DNA from: Streptosporangiaceae bacterium NEAU-GS5 | GTDB taxonomy: Bacteria; Actinomycetota; Actinomycetes; Streptosporangiales; Streptosporangiaceae | DNA length: 64,000 bases | Assembly: GCA_017592665.1 (NCBI GenBank) | Contig: JAGFNW010000006.1 | Coordinates: 1 to 64,000 of the forward strand | Reading direction: 5' to 3' | Part shown: one piece after another, positions 30,103 to 39,175 of the stretch | How the letters are laid out: every line of letters begins with the position of its first letter | Position numbering within the stretch: position 1 is the first letter of the stretch | Notes under the pieces: model-generated | What the model was told of the DNA's origin: nothing | What the model saw: the letters and a program-made list of their open reading frames with translations, nothing else | Databases searched by the model: none | Made by a program: the position numbers and the translations under genes

Positions 30103-32634
30103 TTACAAGACGGGTGGGTCGAAGTCGAAGTCGAGCCTGCGGCCCTCCTGCATGACTCGGACGTCAGGGTGGTCCGGGCCCAGGACACGGATGTAGCGGG
30201 CGAGGGTGTCATCGCGAAGATCCTCACCCTCCTCGACCAGACCCATCGCCATAAGATCCACGACCAGGTTCGCGGCGGCGGCGAGCGTCAGCGGATGGTC
30301 GGGGCCGAGCAGCCGGCGAAGCTCGTTGAGGGTGTTCTGGCCCAGGTCGCGCGCGTCCGCCTGCTCGGCCAGCTCGGACAGGTCGCTGGCGAGGTTGATG
30401 GCGCACGTCAAAGAGAAGTGATGCTCGCGGGTGAGCCGCCGGTCGAGGCCCTGCAGTGCCACCTCGTCGATCTGCCTGGCCCGCTCCGCCTGACCGCCAA
30501 GCCGTAATAATAAGGCAAGGTCCATAGCAGAACCGTAGGTGAACGGATGATCATCACCATACATGGCAGCGAAGCGCCCACTGACGTCCTCGAGAAGCAC
30601 GAGGGCGGCGGGGATTTCACCCATCACGCGCAGAGAGTTCCCTAAACATAGAGCAGCAGCCAGGGCATCGGGGTGATCCAGCCCGGTCCTTCGAACCTGC
30701 AGGTCATAAGTTCGAGTGGCTAATTCGAGAGATTCCTCAACAAGTCCCGCACGACGCCGGGCGATTGAGAGCTCTCTTGCGGTCCGCAATGTCCATGGAT
30801 GCTCTGCACCGAGTTCCTGCACGCTATACTCGTAGGCATCTTCACCGATATCACAGGCCTGTCGATACTGCCCGGTAAGTCGGACAACACGGGCGAGCCC
30901 ATTCCAGGACGACGCTATATTCTGCTTACTGGAGCGCGATTCCGCCTGACGCTGTAAATCAAAGGCCTCTGCCTGCAGGTGACGGGCACTCGTATAGTCA
31001 CCAAGCAGGAGATAGTCGAGCGCCAGGTTATTCTTAGCACGCAGTGTTCGACGGTTCGCAGGCCCGAACAAGCTCTCATGGCGACGTACGGATTCCAGGT
31101 CATGCACAAGAGCATCGGCGAAGTCTCCCCTAAAGCGCAGGTCTGCGCCACGACTGTTGATGAGCAACAACGTCTCGATATGATCACCGCCCAGGACCGA
31201 ACGCATCCGTTCCATCAATCGCTCGTTAATCTCGAAGGACTCTTGAAATGCGCCCTGTTCACGAATGACGATGGCCTTATGCCGGTGAGCCGCTAGCACG
31301 TAGGGATCATTGTCACCATTGCCGATGCGCCATTGATCGATCAGAACGTCGACCATGGCGCGCGCCGATTCGAGATCACCAGACGAGTAAAGAAATCGAA
31401 CGATGTTCAGAGCAAAACCACGAATCTTGGGATCACGACTAAGAGGGACCCCGGAAGGGATAATATGCCCGAGCAGTCCAGCATAAACGGGCCACGACAC
31501 CGTGTCATCCGACTCGAATGAATTTGCCATAGCGGCGAGAAGCAGATGGGCTTCCCTGCGATATGTGGACGCCTCACTACTCGACAATTGGTCGCGCAAC
31601 AACGCCTGGATCAGTCGGTGAATCTGTAGCGTTCTACTCTCCGGCGCTATTCTAATCAGCGCATATCTCCCCAGCTCCCGAATAGCGAGGCTAAGCTGAA
31701 TCGGGTCCGCCAGAATCGGTGCGAGCATGGCGTCTTTAGCAAACTCTGGCGGAAGTCGCGAGAACAGATCTCGCGGTACAGGCTCCGGACCAAGGAACGC
31801 GCAGCAGCGAAGCAGATCAAGGGCGACCGGTAGTTTCACAGAAAGCTGCGCTACCGAGATCGACCAGGCGGACGCCATGGATGACGGATAGTCCAGCGGT
31901 TTATTCGCCGCAAGCAATTGGGTGGCATGCTCCTCGAGCTGCTGAAGGTAATCCGCAATGGATATGCCAGTTTCGAACATAAGAGCACCTGCCTGCTCAA
32001 GGGCAAGCGGCAAGTCGCCTAGTACTCCAGCCAAATAACGCGCCTCTTCCTCATCGATTCCCCGGGGCACCCTCCTCAGCAGGAAGTCAATACTCTCCCT
32101 GCGATCGAACACATCGACGAGCAGCGTATCTACGACGCCTTCCCAACCATGGTTGCGGGAGGTAACCAACACGTGCCCAGGTCCGCGCGGAATAATGCTG
32201 TTGATCTCTTCGAGGTTGTCGGCGTTATCGAAGATCAAGAGCCATTTCGCATATGGAATACCAAGACGAAGCGCTTCCAGAGCAGCGCTAGCGGCCTCCT
32301 CGACTCCAGCAGACGATGGCAACGGCAACATCAAAAGATGTGCCAGTCCCGCAAGCGACGACTTCACCAGCATTGGCTGGTCTGCGGGGATCCACCAAAC
32401 CAAGTCGTACTCATGACGATGGCGGTAAGCGAACTCGACGGCCAGTTGGGTTTTCCCCACGCCGCCCAACCCGTGCAGAGCGTACGGGAGGACCGCTGTC
32501 ACATCAGCCCTCAGGCCGGATCTGAGCTGAGCCAGTAGATCCTCTCGCCCGGTGAAGTTCTTGAGCCGCTGCGGAACCTTCCCCCAGATGGCAGGTTCCC
32601 TCTTGGGACTGCGCGCTTCACCCGCCATAATCAT
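30103..32634 (-). CDS. NB-ARC/TPR protein of the FxSxx-COOH system (FxsT-like)
   Basis: An 843-residue STAND protein: P-loop GLGGVGKT (55-62), Walker B WLLIFDNAD, NB-ARC helices (GDLPLALEQAGALM) and about eight C-terminal tetratricopeptide repeats (from about 440; the LGxDHPxTL motif recurs). Proteins of this form accompany FxSxx-COOH peptide loci and are named FxsT in that context. It is divergent from the precursor gene, with 95 bp between. Composition is odd: bases 30500-32634 are GC-poor for this window (26 of 60 G+C at 31381-31440), while the C-terminal coding end (30103-30480) is GC-rich, suggesting mosaic origin. Its partner protein is unknown. Confidence 0.85.
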   Translation of the reverse strand: MIMAGEARSPKREPAIWGKVPQRLKNFTGREDLLAQLRSGLRADVTAVLPYALHGLGGVGKTQLAVEFAYRHRHEYDLVWWIPADQPMLVKSSLAGLAHLLMLPLPSSAGVEEAASAALEALRLGIPYAKWLLIFDNADNLEEINSIIPRGPGHVLVTSRNHGWEGVVDTLLVDVFDRRESIDFLLRRVPRGIDEEEARYLAGVLGDLPLALEQAGALMFETGISIADYLQQLEEHATQLLAANKPLDYPSSMASAWSISVAQLSVKLPVALDLLRCCAFLGPEPVPRDLFSRLPPEFAKDAMLAPILADPIQLSLAIRELGRYALIRIAPESRTLQIHRLIQALLRDQLSSSEASTYRREAHLLLAAMANSFESDDTVSWPVYAGLLGHIIPSGVPLSRDPKIRGFALNIVRFLYSSGDLESARAMVDVLIDQWRIGNGDNDPYVLAAHRHKAIVIREQGAFQESFEINERLMERMRSVLGGDHIETLLLINSRGADLRFRGDFADALVHDLESVRRHESLFGPANRRTLRAKNNLALDYLLLGDYTSARHLQAEAFDLQRQAESRSSKQNIASSWNGLARVVRLTGQYRQACDIGEDAYEYSVQELGAEHPWTLRTARELSIARRRAGLVEESLELATRTYDLQVRRTGLDHPDALAAALCLGNSLRVMGEIPAALVLLEDVSGRFAAMYGDDHPFTYGSAMDLALLLRLGGQAERARQIDEVALQGLDRRLTREHHFSLTCAINLASDLSELAEQADARDLGQNTLNELRRLLGPDHPLTLAAAANLVVDLMAMGLVEEGEDLRDDTLARYIRVLGPDHPDVRVMQEGRRLDFDFDPPVL

Positions 32635-32729
32635 ACTGTCGCCCTCGTTTGACGTGGACCCTATGCACTGGCGCTGGCCGCTGATAGAACCTATCTGTCA
32701 TATTCTCCATCGCTACGATGAGGAGCGCA

Positions 32730-32939
32730 ATGAGCGAGCAGTATGGTGGTGGACTCATCGATGTGAGCGAGCTGGCTCTCTCTGATCTAGCATCGGTTGA
32801 TGATCCCCGCATCCAAGCAGTGCTGGTCCGGTTGATCGACGACCCCAGCTCTGGCGTGGTGGCGGGGTTCCAGTCCAGCCTGGGAGGGTGTCCAGTGTCT
32901 ACAGCGCAAGATGCAGGAGACGATACGAGCAATCACTAG
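32730..32939 (+). CDS. FxSxx-type RiPP precursor with C-terminal extension (FxsA-like)
   Basis: A 69-residue peptide: leader GLIDVSELALSDLASVDD and an amphipathic helix, then core motif FQSSL at residues 47-51. FxSxx-COOH precursors by definition stop at the FxSxx pentapeptide; here 18 further residues (GGCPVSTAQDAGDDTSNH) follow. The codon after Leu51 is GGA (32883-32885), one transversion from TGA, so the tail may come from a lost stop. ATG 32730 has GAGGAG (32720-32725) 4 bases upstream; ATG 32718 is an alternative. Its Phe and Ser are the expected cyclophane cross-link sites of the radical SAM enzyme downstream. The Cys in the tail is unusual. Confidence 0.75.
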   Translation: MSEQYGGGLIDVSELALSDLASVDDPRIQAVLVRLIDDPSSGVVAGFQSSLGGCPVSTAQDAGDDTSNH

Positions 32940-32948
32940 GATGCCAGG

Positions 32949-33821
32949 TTGAACGAATCGGACTGGGAACGGCTGCTCAAACAGCTCCATAGAGGTGACT
33001 GCACGCCACTTCTGGGCGCTGGAGCTTGCTTTGGGCGTCTGCCAATCGGAGCAGAACTCTGTCGACATTTCGCCGACCAGTACGAGTATCCCTTTGCAGA
33101 TCGAAATGTGCTTCATAGGGTCATGCAGTATGCCGCTTTCATCCGGGACGACCCAGTGGAATTCAAAATCGAAGTCTGCGAGTACCTCAAAGGCGAGAGC
33201 CGACAATCCCTGCCGGCCAAGCTGGATCCACACTCAACAATTGCTGAATTTCCCATCAAGACCCTTATCACAACAAACTATGATAATTTTATGGTTGAAG
33301 CGTTGCGGCGGGCACAGGGCGGCTACAAATCTCCGGTGGCCCTGACGGCACGATGGTGGGAACTTGGTACGACCCCCACAGACTTGGATGTGCCGACCGC
33401 GGAGAAGCCGCTGGTCTATCACCTGCACGGCAACTGGGACGAGCCACGCTCGTTGGTCCTGACCGAGGACGACTACATCGCATACATGGTCAACATGTTG
33501 CATCGAGGCGACTACTCTCAGGCGTCACCGCTGCCCTTCCCGGTTTTGGACGCGATGCTCAATCGCCCGCTACTGTTCATCGGCTACAGCCTTCAGGATT
33601 GGAACTTCTGGGTCTTGTTCCGGGGCCTGCTTCGTGCCATCTCGGACACGCAACGAAGACGGCATATAAGCGTCCAGCTACTTCCAGATCTCGACATGAG
33701 CGTGGCCGAAGCCGAGGTCAAAGCAAAGAAATATCTCGAGCGCTATCTTGACCGCTGGCACATCTCCATCTACATCGGATCGGCAGATGATTTCTTCGGG
33801 GAGTTGCGGAACAAGATGTGA
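32949..33821 (+). CDS. SIR2-like NADase (defence-type)
   Basis: A 290-residue SIR2-like domain protein. Motifs: GAG at 23-25 (PLLGAGACFG), TTNYD (108-112), YHLHG with the catalytic-type His (158-161) and GYSLQD (212-217), the pattern of SIR2_2-type NAD hydrolases in anti-phage systems. There is no zinc-Cys cluster, so deacetylase activity is unlikely. TTG 32949 begins 9 bases after the precursor stop; the ribosome site is weak. GC is lower than in the flanks. The next gene overlaps it (GTGA). Expected output is NAD+ depletion when triggered, by family knowledge. Confidence 0.82.
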   Translation: MNESDWERLLKQLHRGDCTPLLGAGACFGRLPIGAELCRHFADQYEYPFADRNVLHRVMQYAAFIRDDPVEFKIEVCEYLKGESRQSLPAKLDPHSTIAEFPIKTLITTNYDNFMVEALRRAQGGYKSPVALTARWWELGTTPTDLDVPTAEKPLVYHLHGNWDEPRSLVLTEDDYIAYMVNMLHRGDYSQASPLPFPVLDAMLNRPLLFIGYSLQDWNFWVLFRGLLRAISDTQRRRHISVQLLPDLDMSVAEAEVKAKKYLERYLDRWHISIYIGSADDFFGELRNKM

Positions 33822-35455
33822 GGTGCGCGCCAATGGATGGGACGAGTCCTTATGTTGGGCTCAGGCCTTACAACCTGCAAGATCGGGCACTGTTCTGTGG
33901 ACGAGAACGGGAGTCGCGCGAGATTGCCACTTTGTGGCAGGCTACGGGGCTAACCGTCCTTTACGGTGCATCCGGAGTCGGTAAGACATCGATCTTGCAA
34001 GCGGGGGTTATTCCGCAGTTGGATCCCGAGCGTGTCGACACCCTGCCCGTAGCTCGCATTAAACTACAGCCGAACAGCGCGCTCACAGAAGGCAACAAAT
34101 ATATCGCGGCGATTCTGTCCTCGTGGACCGATCAGCCTATCGCGGGCCAAACGATGTCCCACTTCCTTGCCGCGCGACCAAGACGTTTGGACAGATATGG
34201 CGACCCGATGCCGATCCTGCTCGCGATCGACCAGGCAGAGGAGCTCTTTCAAGAATCTCCGTCTTACGATCGCGAACGCTTAGAACTCCTCGAGGATCTG
34301 AAAACCACCGCACAAGAGAACTTCGATGTCCATCTTCTGTTGTGCCTACGCGAGGAGTACCTATTCATGGTGCTTCCGTTTGAAAGTCGCATGGGAAGAG
34401 GGACGCGCGCTCGATTTCACCTTCCGCCGCTGTCCAAGGATGCCGCGCGCGAGGCGGTTCAAGATCCGTTGTCGCATACCACCATCGGAATCTCACCTGC
34501 AGCTCTAGAATTGATGGTAGACAAACTTGGGACGATTGCCATATCCGGCGATGCCGATGATCCTACTCGCGCGGTCGATGTAGTCGAACCTGTCCAGTTG
34601 CAAGTCGTGTGTTCCGCGTTGTGGTCCGGGCTGGAGCCCGACACTCGAGAGATAACCGAAGAACACGTCCGAGTTCTTGTCGACGTGGAGGAATTTCTGC
34701 TGGACTTCTATACGAGAGCCGTCCAGGAGGTGGCGGATCAATTTGACATATCAGCAACCCGGATCGGGTTCTGGATCCGCAACACCTTCGTAACCGAACA
34801 TGGGACGCGCAATATCATCTACCAAGGATTGGAGCAGACGCAAGGCATGCCCAACGCCGTTGTTTCCGCGCTCGAGGATCGCTATATTCTCCGCGCCGAA
34901 CACCGGCTTGGTATTCTCTGGTATGAGCTCGCGCACGACAGATTGATCATCCCCGTTTCCCATGTCGAGCCGCCGGAAAATTATCTGCGCGCAGCTCGGA
35001 CCGCCGTTGCCGCGCATAACTGGGAGACCGCGAAAAGACTCGCCGATCTCGCCGTGAGGACCTCCGACTACACCAGCTCCTGGGTGCGGGCAGAAGCCGC
35101 AGAGATTCTAGCGACAGTGGCATCGGCCAACGGTGACGTTCACACGGCGCGCCGCCACTGCGAAGAAGCGGCCCAGATATTTTCACAGTGGAATCGTTTT
35201 GATGGCGTCGCCCGCGCATTGGTCTCGGATGCCAGGCTCTGGCTTGCCGAAGGCGACTACGCAACCTCTATGCAACGTATCCAAGCAGCACTTTTGCGGT
35301 CGCCGAATGATATGTCGGCGCACGTCATCCTCGCCGAGGCCCTACACATGTCCGGGGCGTCGGCCGCAGCCGCGGCACATATTCGCGGGGTACTGCCACA
35401 ATTACCAACAGAGCTTCTAGCGCGTGCTCGTGAATTACTTCTCGAATTCGGATAG
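33818..35455 (+). CDS. nSTAND1-type ATPase with helical C-terminus
   Basis: A 545-residue STAND NTPase beginning with the nSTAND1 signature (PYVGLRPYNLQDRALFCGRE), P-loop GASGVGKT (50-57) and Walker B ILLAIDQAEELF (Asp138). The ATPase extends to about 380 and is followed by TPR-like helices (about 385-545). STAND proteins sense a trigger with the C-terminal repeats and oligomerise. It has no effector domain of its own; the SIR2 protein encoded just upstream, in a 4-bp overlap, is the natural effector. GTG 33818 or ATG 33833 are both possible. GC is low (31 of 60 at 34081-34140). Confidence 0.83.
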   Translation: MRCAPMDGTSPYVGLRPYNLQDRALFCGRERESREIATLWQATGLTVLYGASGVGKTSILQAGVIPQLDPERVDTLPVARIKLQPNSALTEGNKYIAAILSSWTDQPIAGQTMSHFLAARPRRLDRYGDPMPILLAIDQAEELFQESPSYDRERLELLEDLKTTAQENFDVHLLLCLREEYLFMVLPFESRMGRGTRARFHLPPLSKDAAREAVQDPLSHTTIGISPAALELMVDKLGTIAISGDADDPTRAVDVVEPVQLQVVCSALWSGLEPDTREITEEHVRVLVDVEEFLLDFYTRAVQEVADQFDISATRIGFWIRNTFVTEHGTRNIIYQGLEQTQGMPNAVVSALEDRYILRAEHRLGILWYELAHDRLIIPVSHVEPPENYLRAARTAVAAHNWETAKRLADLAVRTSDYTSSWVRAEAAEILATVASANGDVHTARRHCEEAAQIFSQWNRFDGVARALVSDARLWLAEGDYATSMQRIQAALLRSPNDMSAHVILAEALHMSGASAAAAAHIRGVLPQLPTELLARARELLLEFG

Positions 35456-35460
35456 AAACT

Positions 35461-36675
35461 TTGAAGACAGCGTCGTCAACGTCCTCCCGTGAACCATCAC
35501 CCGCCAGCGCGTGGCCGTCGACCATGGATGTCGGTGCGTTACTCGCAAACGGCTGGCGACCCACACCGTTCACACAGTTCATTTTGAAAATACATAGCCG
35601 CTGTGACCTGGCCTGCACGTACTGCTACGTCTATGAGATGGCCGACCAAAGCTGGCGGTCGCGCCCCAAGCGCATGTCACTTGAGACGGTCAAGGCGGCT
35701 TCCGCACGGATCACCGAACACGTGCTGGCCCATGATCTCCGCCATGTCCAGGTCATTCTGCACGGTGGTGAGCCACTGCTCGCGGGGGCACGCCACATAG
35801 CGGAAATAGTCGACCGGATGCGGACTGACGTGCCCGTTTCCGTCGAGATCCTGGTGCAGACGAACGCGACCCTGCTCGACGAAGAATTCCTGCGCGCCCT
35901 CGACGAATGCGATGTCGGCGTCGGCGTGAGTTTGGACGGCGCGGAGCCCGACAATGACCGCGCCCGCCGTACGAAAGACGGCAGGGGAAGCTATCGGAAG
36001 GTGGCCGCGGCCCTCGAACGGCTTGGTTCACCAGAATGGCGGCGGCTGTTTCGCGGCATACTCTGCGCCGTCGATCTGCGGAACGATCCGCTGGAGACCT
36101 TCGCCGCGCTGCGCCGGTTCGACCCGCCGGCCATCGATTTTCTGCTTCCGCACGGCAACTGGACGAATCCGCCCCCGGGCCGAACGGAAGGCAGCCCGGC
36201 GACGCCCTACGCGGACTGGTTGCTCACGGTGTTCGACAACTGGACAGGAGAGCCTCGGATCCGGTTGTTCGACGAGATCATCCGTCTCGTCGTAGGCGGC
36301 CGCTCGAGAACCGAGCAGGTCGGGCTCTCCCCTGCGGCAATGGTCGTCATCGAGACCGACGGCTCGATCGAGCAGTCGGACATCCTGAAATCCGCGTACG
36401 ACGGTGCGGCATGGACCGGCCTGCACGTCGACCGCGATCCCTTCGACCGGCTGCTGCTCCATCCCATGACGGCCGCCCGCCAAATCGGGGCGGCGGCCTT
36501 GGCGCCCGAATGCGTGAACTGCCCGATCGGGCAAACGTGCGGCGGAGGCATGTTCGCGCACCGGTTCCGCAGCGGGAGCGGATTTCTCAATCCCTCGGTC
36601 TACTGTCCCGATCTGCTGCGCCTCATCGGCCACATCGGCGACGTCGTCCGGGCCGCACTGAAGGAACGACCATGA
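35461..36675 (+). CDS. FxsB-type radical SAM/SPASM cyclophane maturase
   Basis: A 404-residue radical SAM enzyme: TPFTQFILKIHSRCDLACTY carries the Cx3Cx2C cluster (Cys48, 52, 55), GGEP follows (HGGEPLLAG), and the SPASM domain ends with CVNCPIGQTCGGG and YCPDLL. This is the FxsB pattern; family members form three-residue cyclophanes (Phe to Ser in F-x-S). TTG 35461 is 5 bases after the STAND stop, with no clear ribosome site; ATG 35524 gives the usual short N-terminus. GC returns to the flank level here (40 of 60 at 36001-36060), so the maturase may have a different history from the SIR2/STAND genes. Confidence 0.87.
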   Translation: MKTASSTSSREPSPASAWPSTMDVGALLANGWRPTPFTQFILKIHSRCDLACTYCYVYEMADQSWRSRPKRMSLETVKAASARITEHVLAHDLRHVQVILHGGEPLLAGARHIAEIVDRMRTDVPVSVEILVQTNATLLDEEFLRALDECDVGVGVSLDGAEPDNDRARRTKDGRGSYRKVAAALERLGSPEWRRLFRGILCAVDLRNDPLETFAALRRFDPPAIDFLLPHGNWTNPPPGRTEGSPATPYADWLLTVFDNWTGEPRIRLFDEIIRLVVGGRSRTEQVGLSPAAMVVIETDGSIEQSDILKSAYDGAAWTGLHVDRDPFDRLLLHPMTAARQIGAAALAPECVNCPIGQTCGGGMFAHRFRSGSGFLNPSVYCPDLLRLIGHIGDVVRAALKERP

Positions 36676-37943
36676 TTCTCACGGAGCATCAGATAGCCGC
36701 CGAGGAGTTCGCCGACCTGGCCGGCGGTGGCGGCGGCGCGCCCATCGTCGAGCGCCTGGCCACCGCTCAATACAGCAAGCACATGCTGCTCGTGAAAGGC
36801 GTGCTGGACGCCGCGCGGCGGGCCGATCACCCACGGTGGGGACAGGTGCGGATGGCCTACCGCCTCCTCGCCGCGATCCAGCCGAATCATCCCGAAGCGG
36901 TCGCGGCCGTGCTGCGTCATCCTTCTGTAGGGGCGTGGACCCGCCACACCATTCGGACTCTGGACACCCCGGAGCAGCTGGCGTGCCTTGCCGCGGCGGC
37001 CGCGATCCGAGCCGGCTTCGAATGCGAAGTCGACGTGCCGGTGACGTCGGGAGTGGTGACCCTGCCGTCGCTCGGGCAGGCCAGGGTCGCCGCCGACCGC
37101 GCCACCGTGCACTGCTACAGCGGCGGGGCCGAGGTGAGCGCCGGCCGCCTTGTCGTACGCCTCGGGGATGAGTCACCTGACTGGGATTCATTGCGTGCGC
37201 TCCAGAGCGAACGAGCCGGAGTGCGACTGGGCGTGCTGATCGACGACCTCGATCCGCACCGGATGCCGGGGTCGGCCAACCTCGGTGGACGGCTCCCGTC
37301 CGACGAAGCCCACTTGTGGGGTGAACTGCTCGACGAGGCGTGGGAGATGCTCGTCGACGACCACCGTCGCGTCGCCGAGGAGGTGGCCGCCGCGATCACC
37401 GTGTTCACCCCGCTCAACGCGCCTCCGCTGGGGGTGTCCAGCGCGACCTCGCGCGAGACGTTCGGCTGTGTCGCTCTGTCCACTCCCCCGGATGCGCACG
37501 CCCTGGCCGTGACGCTCGCGCATGAGACACAGCACGCCAAGCTGTCGGCGCTGCTCGACATAGTCCAGCTGACCAAGCCCGACGACGGCTCCCGCCACTA
37601 CGCCCCCTGGCGCGACGACCCTCGCCCGGCGGGCGGCCTGCTCCAGGGCGCCTACGCCTACCTGGGCGTGACCGAATTCTGGCGGCGGCGCCGGCATCTG
37701 GAGAAGGGCGAGGCCGCCATCAGGGCGGGCGCCGAGTTCGCCCGCTGGCGTTCGGCCTCCTACATGGTCAGCCAGACGCTGCTGGACAGCGGCAGGCTCA
37801 CATCCCCGGGTCAGGTCTTCGTGTCAGGCATGGCCGATCGCCTGGCGGCCTGGCAGGCCGAGCCGCTGCCCGCGGCCTGCCTCAACCTCGCCAAGGATGC
37901 CGCCGACCGCCACCGCTCGCTGTGGCGCGAACGCAACGCCTAG
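36672..37943 (+). CDS. HExxH-motif protein of the FxSxx locus (putative peptide hydroxylase)
   Basis: A 423-residue protein with the HETQH motif (His284, His288; TLAHETQHAKLSALL) of the HEXXH domain that occurs fused to, or beside, FxsB-type maturases. Such proteins have been described as alpha-ketoglutarate/iron peptide beta-hydroxylases rather than proteases. Start ATG 36672 overlaps the maturase stop by 4 bases (ATGA), so both are translated together. The TAG is shared with the convergent P450 stop (CTAG at 37940-37943). Likely second tailoring enzyme on the FxSxx peptide. Confidence 0.83.
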   Translation: MILTEHQIAAEEFADLAGGGGGAPIVERLATAQYSKHMLLVKGVLDAARRADHPRWGQVRMAYRLLAAIQPNHPEAVAAVLRHPSVGAWTRHTIRTLDTPEQLACLAAAAAIRAGFECEVDVPVTSGVVTLPSLGQARVAADRATVHCYSGGAEVSAGRLVVRLGDESPDWDSLRALQSERAGVRLGVLIDDLDPHRMPGSANLGGRLPSDEAHLWGELLDEAWEMLVDDHRRVAEEVAAAITVFTPLNAPPLGVSSATSRETFGCVALSTPPDAHALAVTLAHETQHAKLSALLDIVQLTKPDDGSRHYAPWRDDPRPAGGLLQGAYAYLGVTEFWRRRRHLEKGEAAIRAGAEFARWRSASYMVSQTLLDSGRLTSPGQVFVSGMADRLAAWQAEPLPAACLNLAKDAADRHRSLWRERNA

Positions 37944-39175
37944 GAGAACGTCAAGGGGAGGTGGGTGAGGCCGAGGACCAGGTCGGCGTGTTCTGTAGGG
38001 GGGCCGGCCAGGTGGTAGTGGGGGATGCGGGTGTGCCATTCCTCGAAGGCGATGCGCATTTCGAGGCGGGCCAGATGGGCGCCGAGGCAGCGGTGGGGGC
38101 CGACGCCGAAGGCGAGGTGCCGGTTCTGGGTGCGGTCGAGGATGACCTGCGCCGCGTCGGGAAAGGCGGCCGGGTCGCGGTTGGCCTGGTTGAGCGGGAG
38201 CAGCACCATGTCGCCGGCCTTCATGGGGCAGCCGTGCACGTCGGCGTCGCGGGTCAGCTTCCGGGCCGGCTGCACGATCGAGTAGGCGCGCAGCAGTTCC
38301 TCCATCGCGTCCGGGATCAGCGCCGGGTCGGCGGTGATCTTCTCCCGGTCCTCGTCGTGGGTGGCCAGGTGCCAGAAGGCGTACGAAAGCTGGGCCGTGA
38401 CGGTGTCGAGCCCGGCCATGAACAGCAGCAGGCACATGTCCATCAGGTCGCGCTCGGGCACGGGCCGCCCGTCGATCTTCCATGTGACGGCGGCGCTGAT
38501 CAGGTCGTTCTCGGGCTTGCCGCGGCGAGCCGCGATCACCTCGGTGAAGTAGCCGATGACCTGGCCCATCGCCTGGACGCGGTTGGCACGCTCGGCCGGC
38601 GGCGCGTGCAGGATCGCGTGCTCCCAGGTCAGGAACGTGCCAAGGTCCTCGACCGGCAGGCCGAGCAGCTCCAGGAAGATCGTGGTGGGGTAGACGCGGG
38701 CGAAGTCGGTGACGAAGTCGCAGGTGCGGGGGTCGCGGGCGGCGATCTCGTCGATCAGGGACACGGCGTGGGATCGGGCGCGGTCGGCCAGCCTGGCGAC
38801 GGCGGCGGGCGAGAAGAGGGGGGCGAGCAGGCGGCGCCAGATCGTGTGCTCGGGCGGGTCGAGCATCTCGGGGATCCACCGGTAGGGCGGATCGGGGTCG
38901 AGCACGGACACCGCGGCGCTGGAGAACGTCTCGGCGTCCTGCAGCGTGCTCAGAATGCTCTCGTAGCCGCTGAGGACCCAGAACCCGGACGCGTACGTGC
39001 TGCGGAACGCCGGGTGGAGCGCGCGTAACTCGTCGAACCGGGCGAACGCCGTGCCCGCCGGCAGGTTTCCGCCGAGAGGATTGAACTCGAACTCAGCCGC
39101 CGAGAACTCAGCCGTCGAGCGCTCCGACGCCGCACCAGAACCATGTGGGCAACCGGCGGCTGACGAAGTGTTCAT
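37940..39175 (-). CDS. Cytochrome P450
   Basis: A 411-residue P450: I-helix FMAGLDTVTA (canonical AGxDT), K-helix EELLR, and heme loop FGVGPHRCLG with Cys363. N-terminus MNTSSAAGCPHGSG, then FEFNPLGGNLPAGTA. ATG 39175 is preceded by GAGGAGGA, an excellent ribosome site, although this lies 68 bases inside the upstream methyltransferase gene. It is the last gene of a minus-strand group (lipoprotein, membrane protein, methyltransferase, P450). Substrate unknown. Confidence 0.9.
   Translation of the reverse strand: MNTSSAAGCPHGSGAASERSTAEFSAAEFEFNPLGGNLPAGTAFARFDELRALHPAFRSTYASGFWVLSGYESILSTLQDAETFSSAAVSVLDPDPPYRWIPEMLDPPEHTIWRRLLAPLFSPAAVARLADRARSHAVSLIDEIAARDPRTCDFVTDFARVYPTTIFLELLGLPVEDLGTFLTWEHAILHAPPAERANRVQAMGQVIGYFTEVIAARRGKPENDLISAAVTWKIDGRPVPERDLMDMCLLLFMAGLDTVTAQLSYAFWHLATHDEDREKITADPALIPDAMEELLRAYSIVQPARKLTRDADVHGCPMKAGDMVLLPLNQANRDPAAFPDAAQVILDRTQNRHLAFGVGPHRCLGAHLARLEMRIAFEEWHTRIPHYHLAGPPTEHADLVLGLTHLPLTFS

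Noticed and set aside
32730..32939. Precursor of a lasso or lanthipeptide
   Set aside because: No B/C/E or LanM-type enzymes nearby, while the FQSSL motif and FxsB-type radical SAM enzyme fit the FxSxx family.
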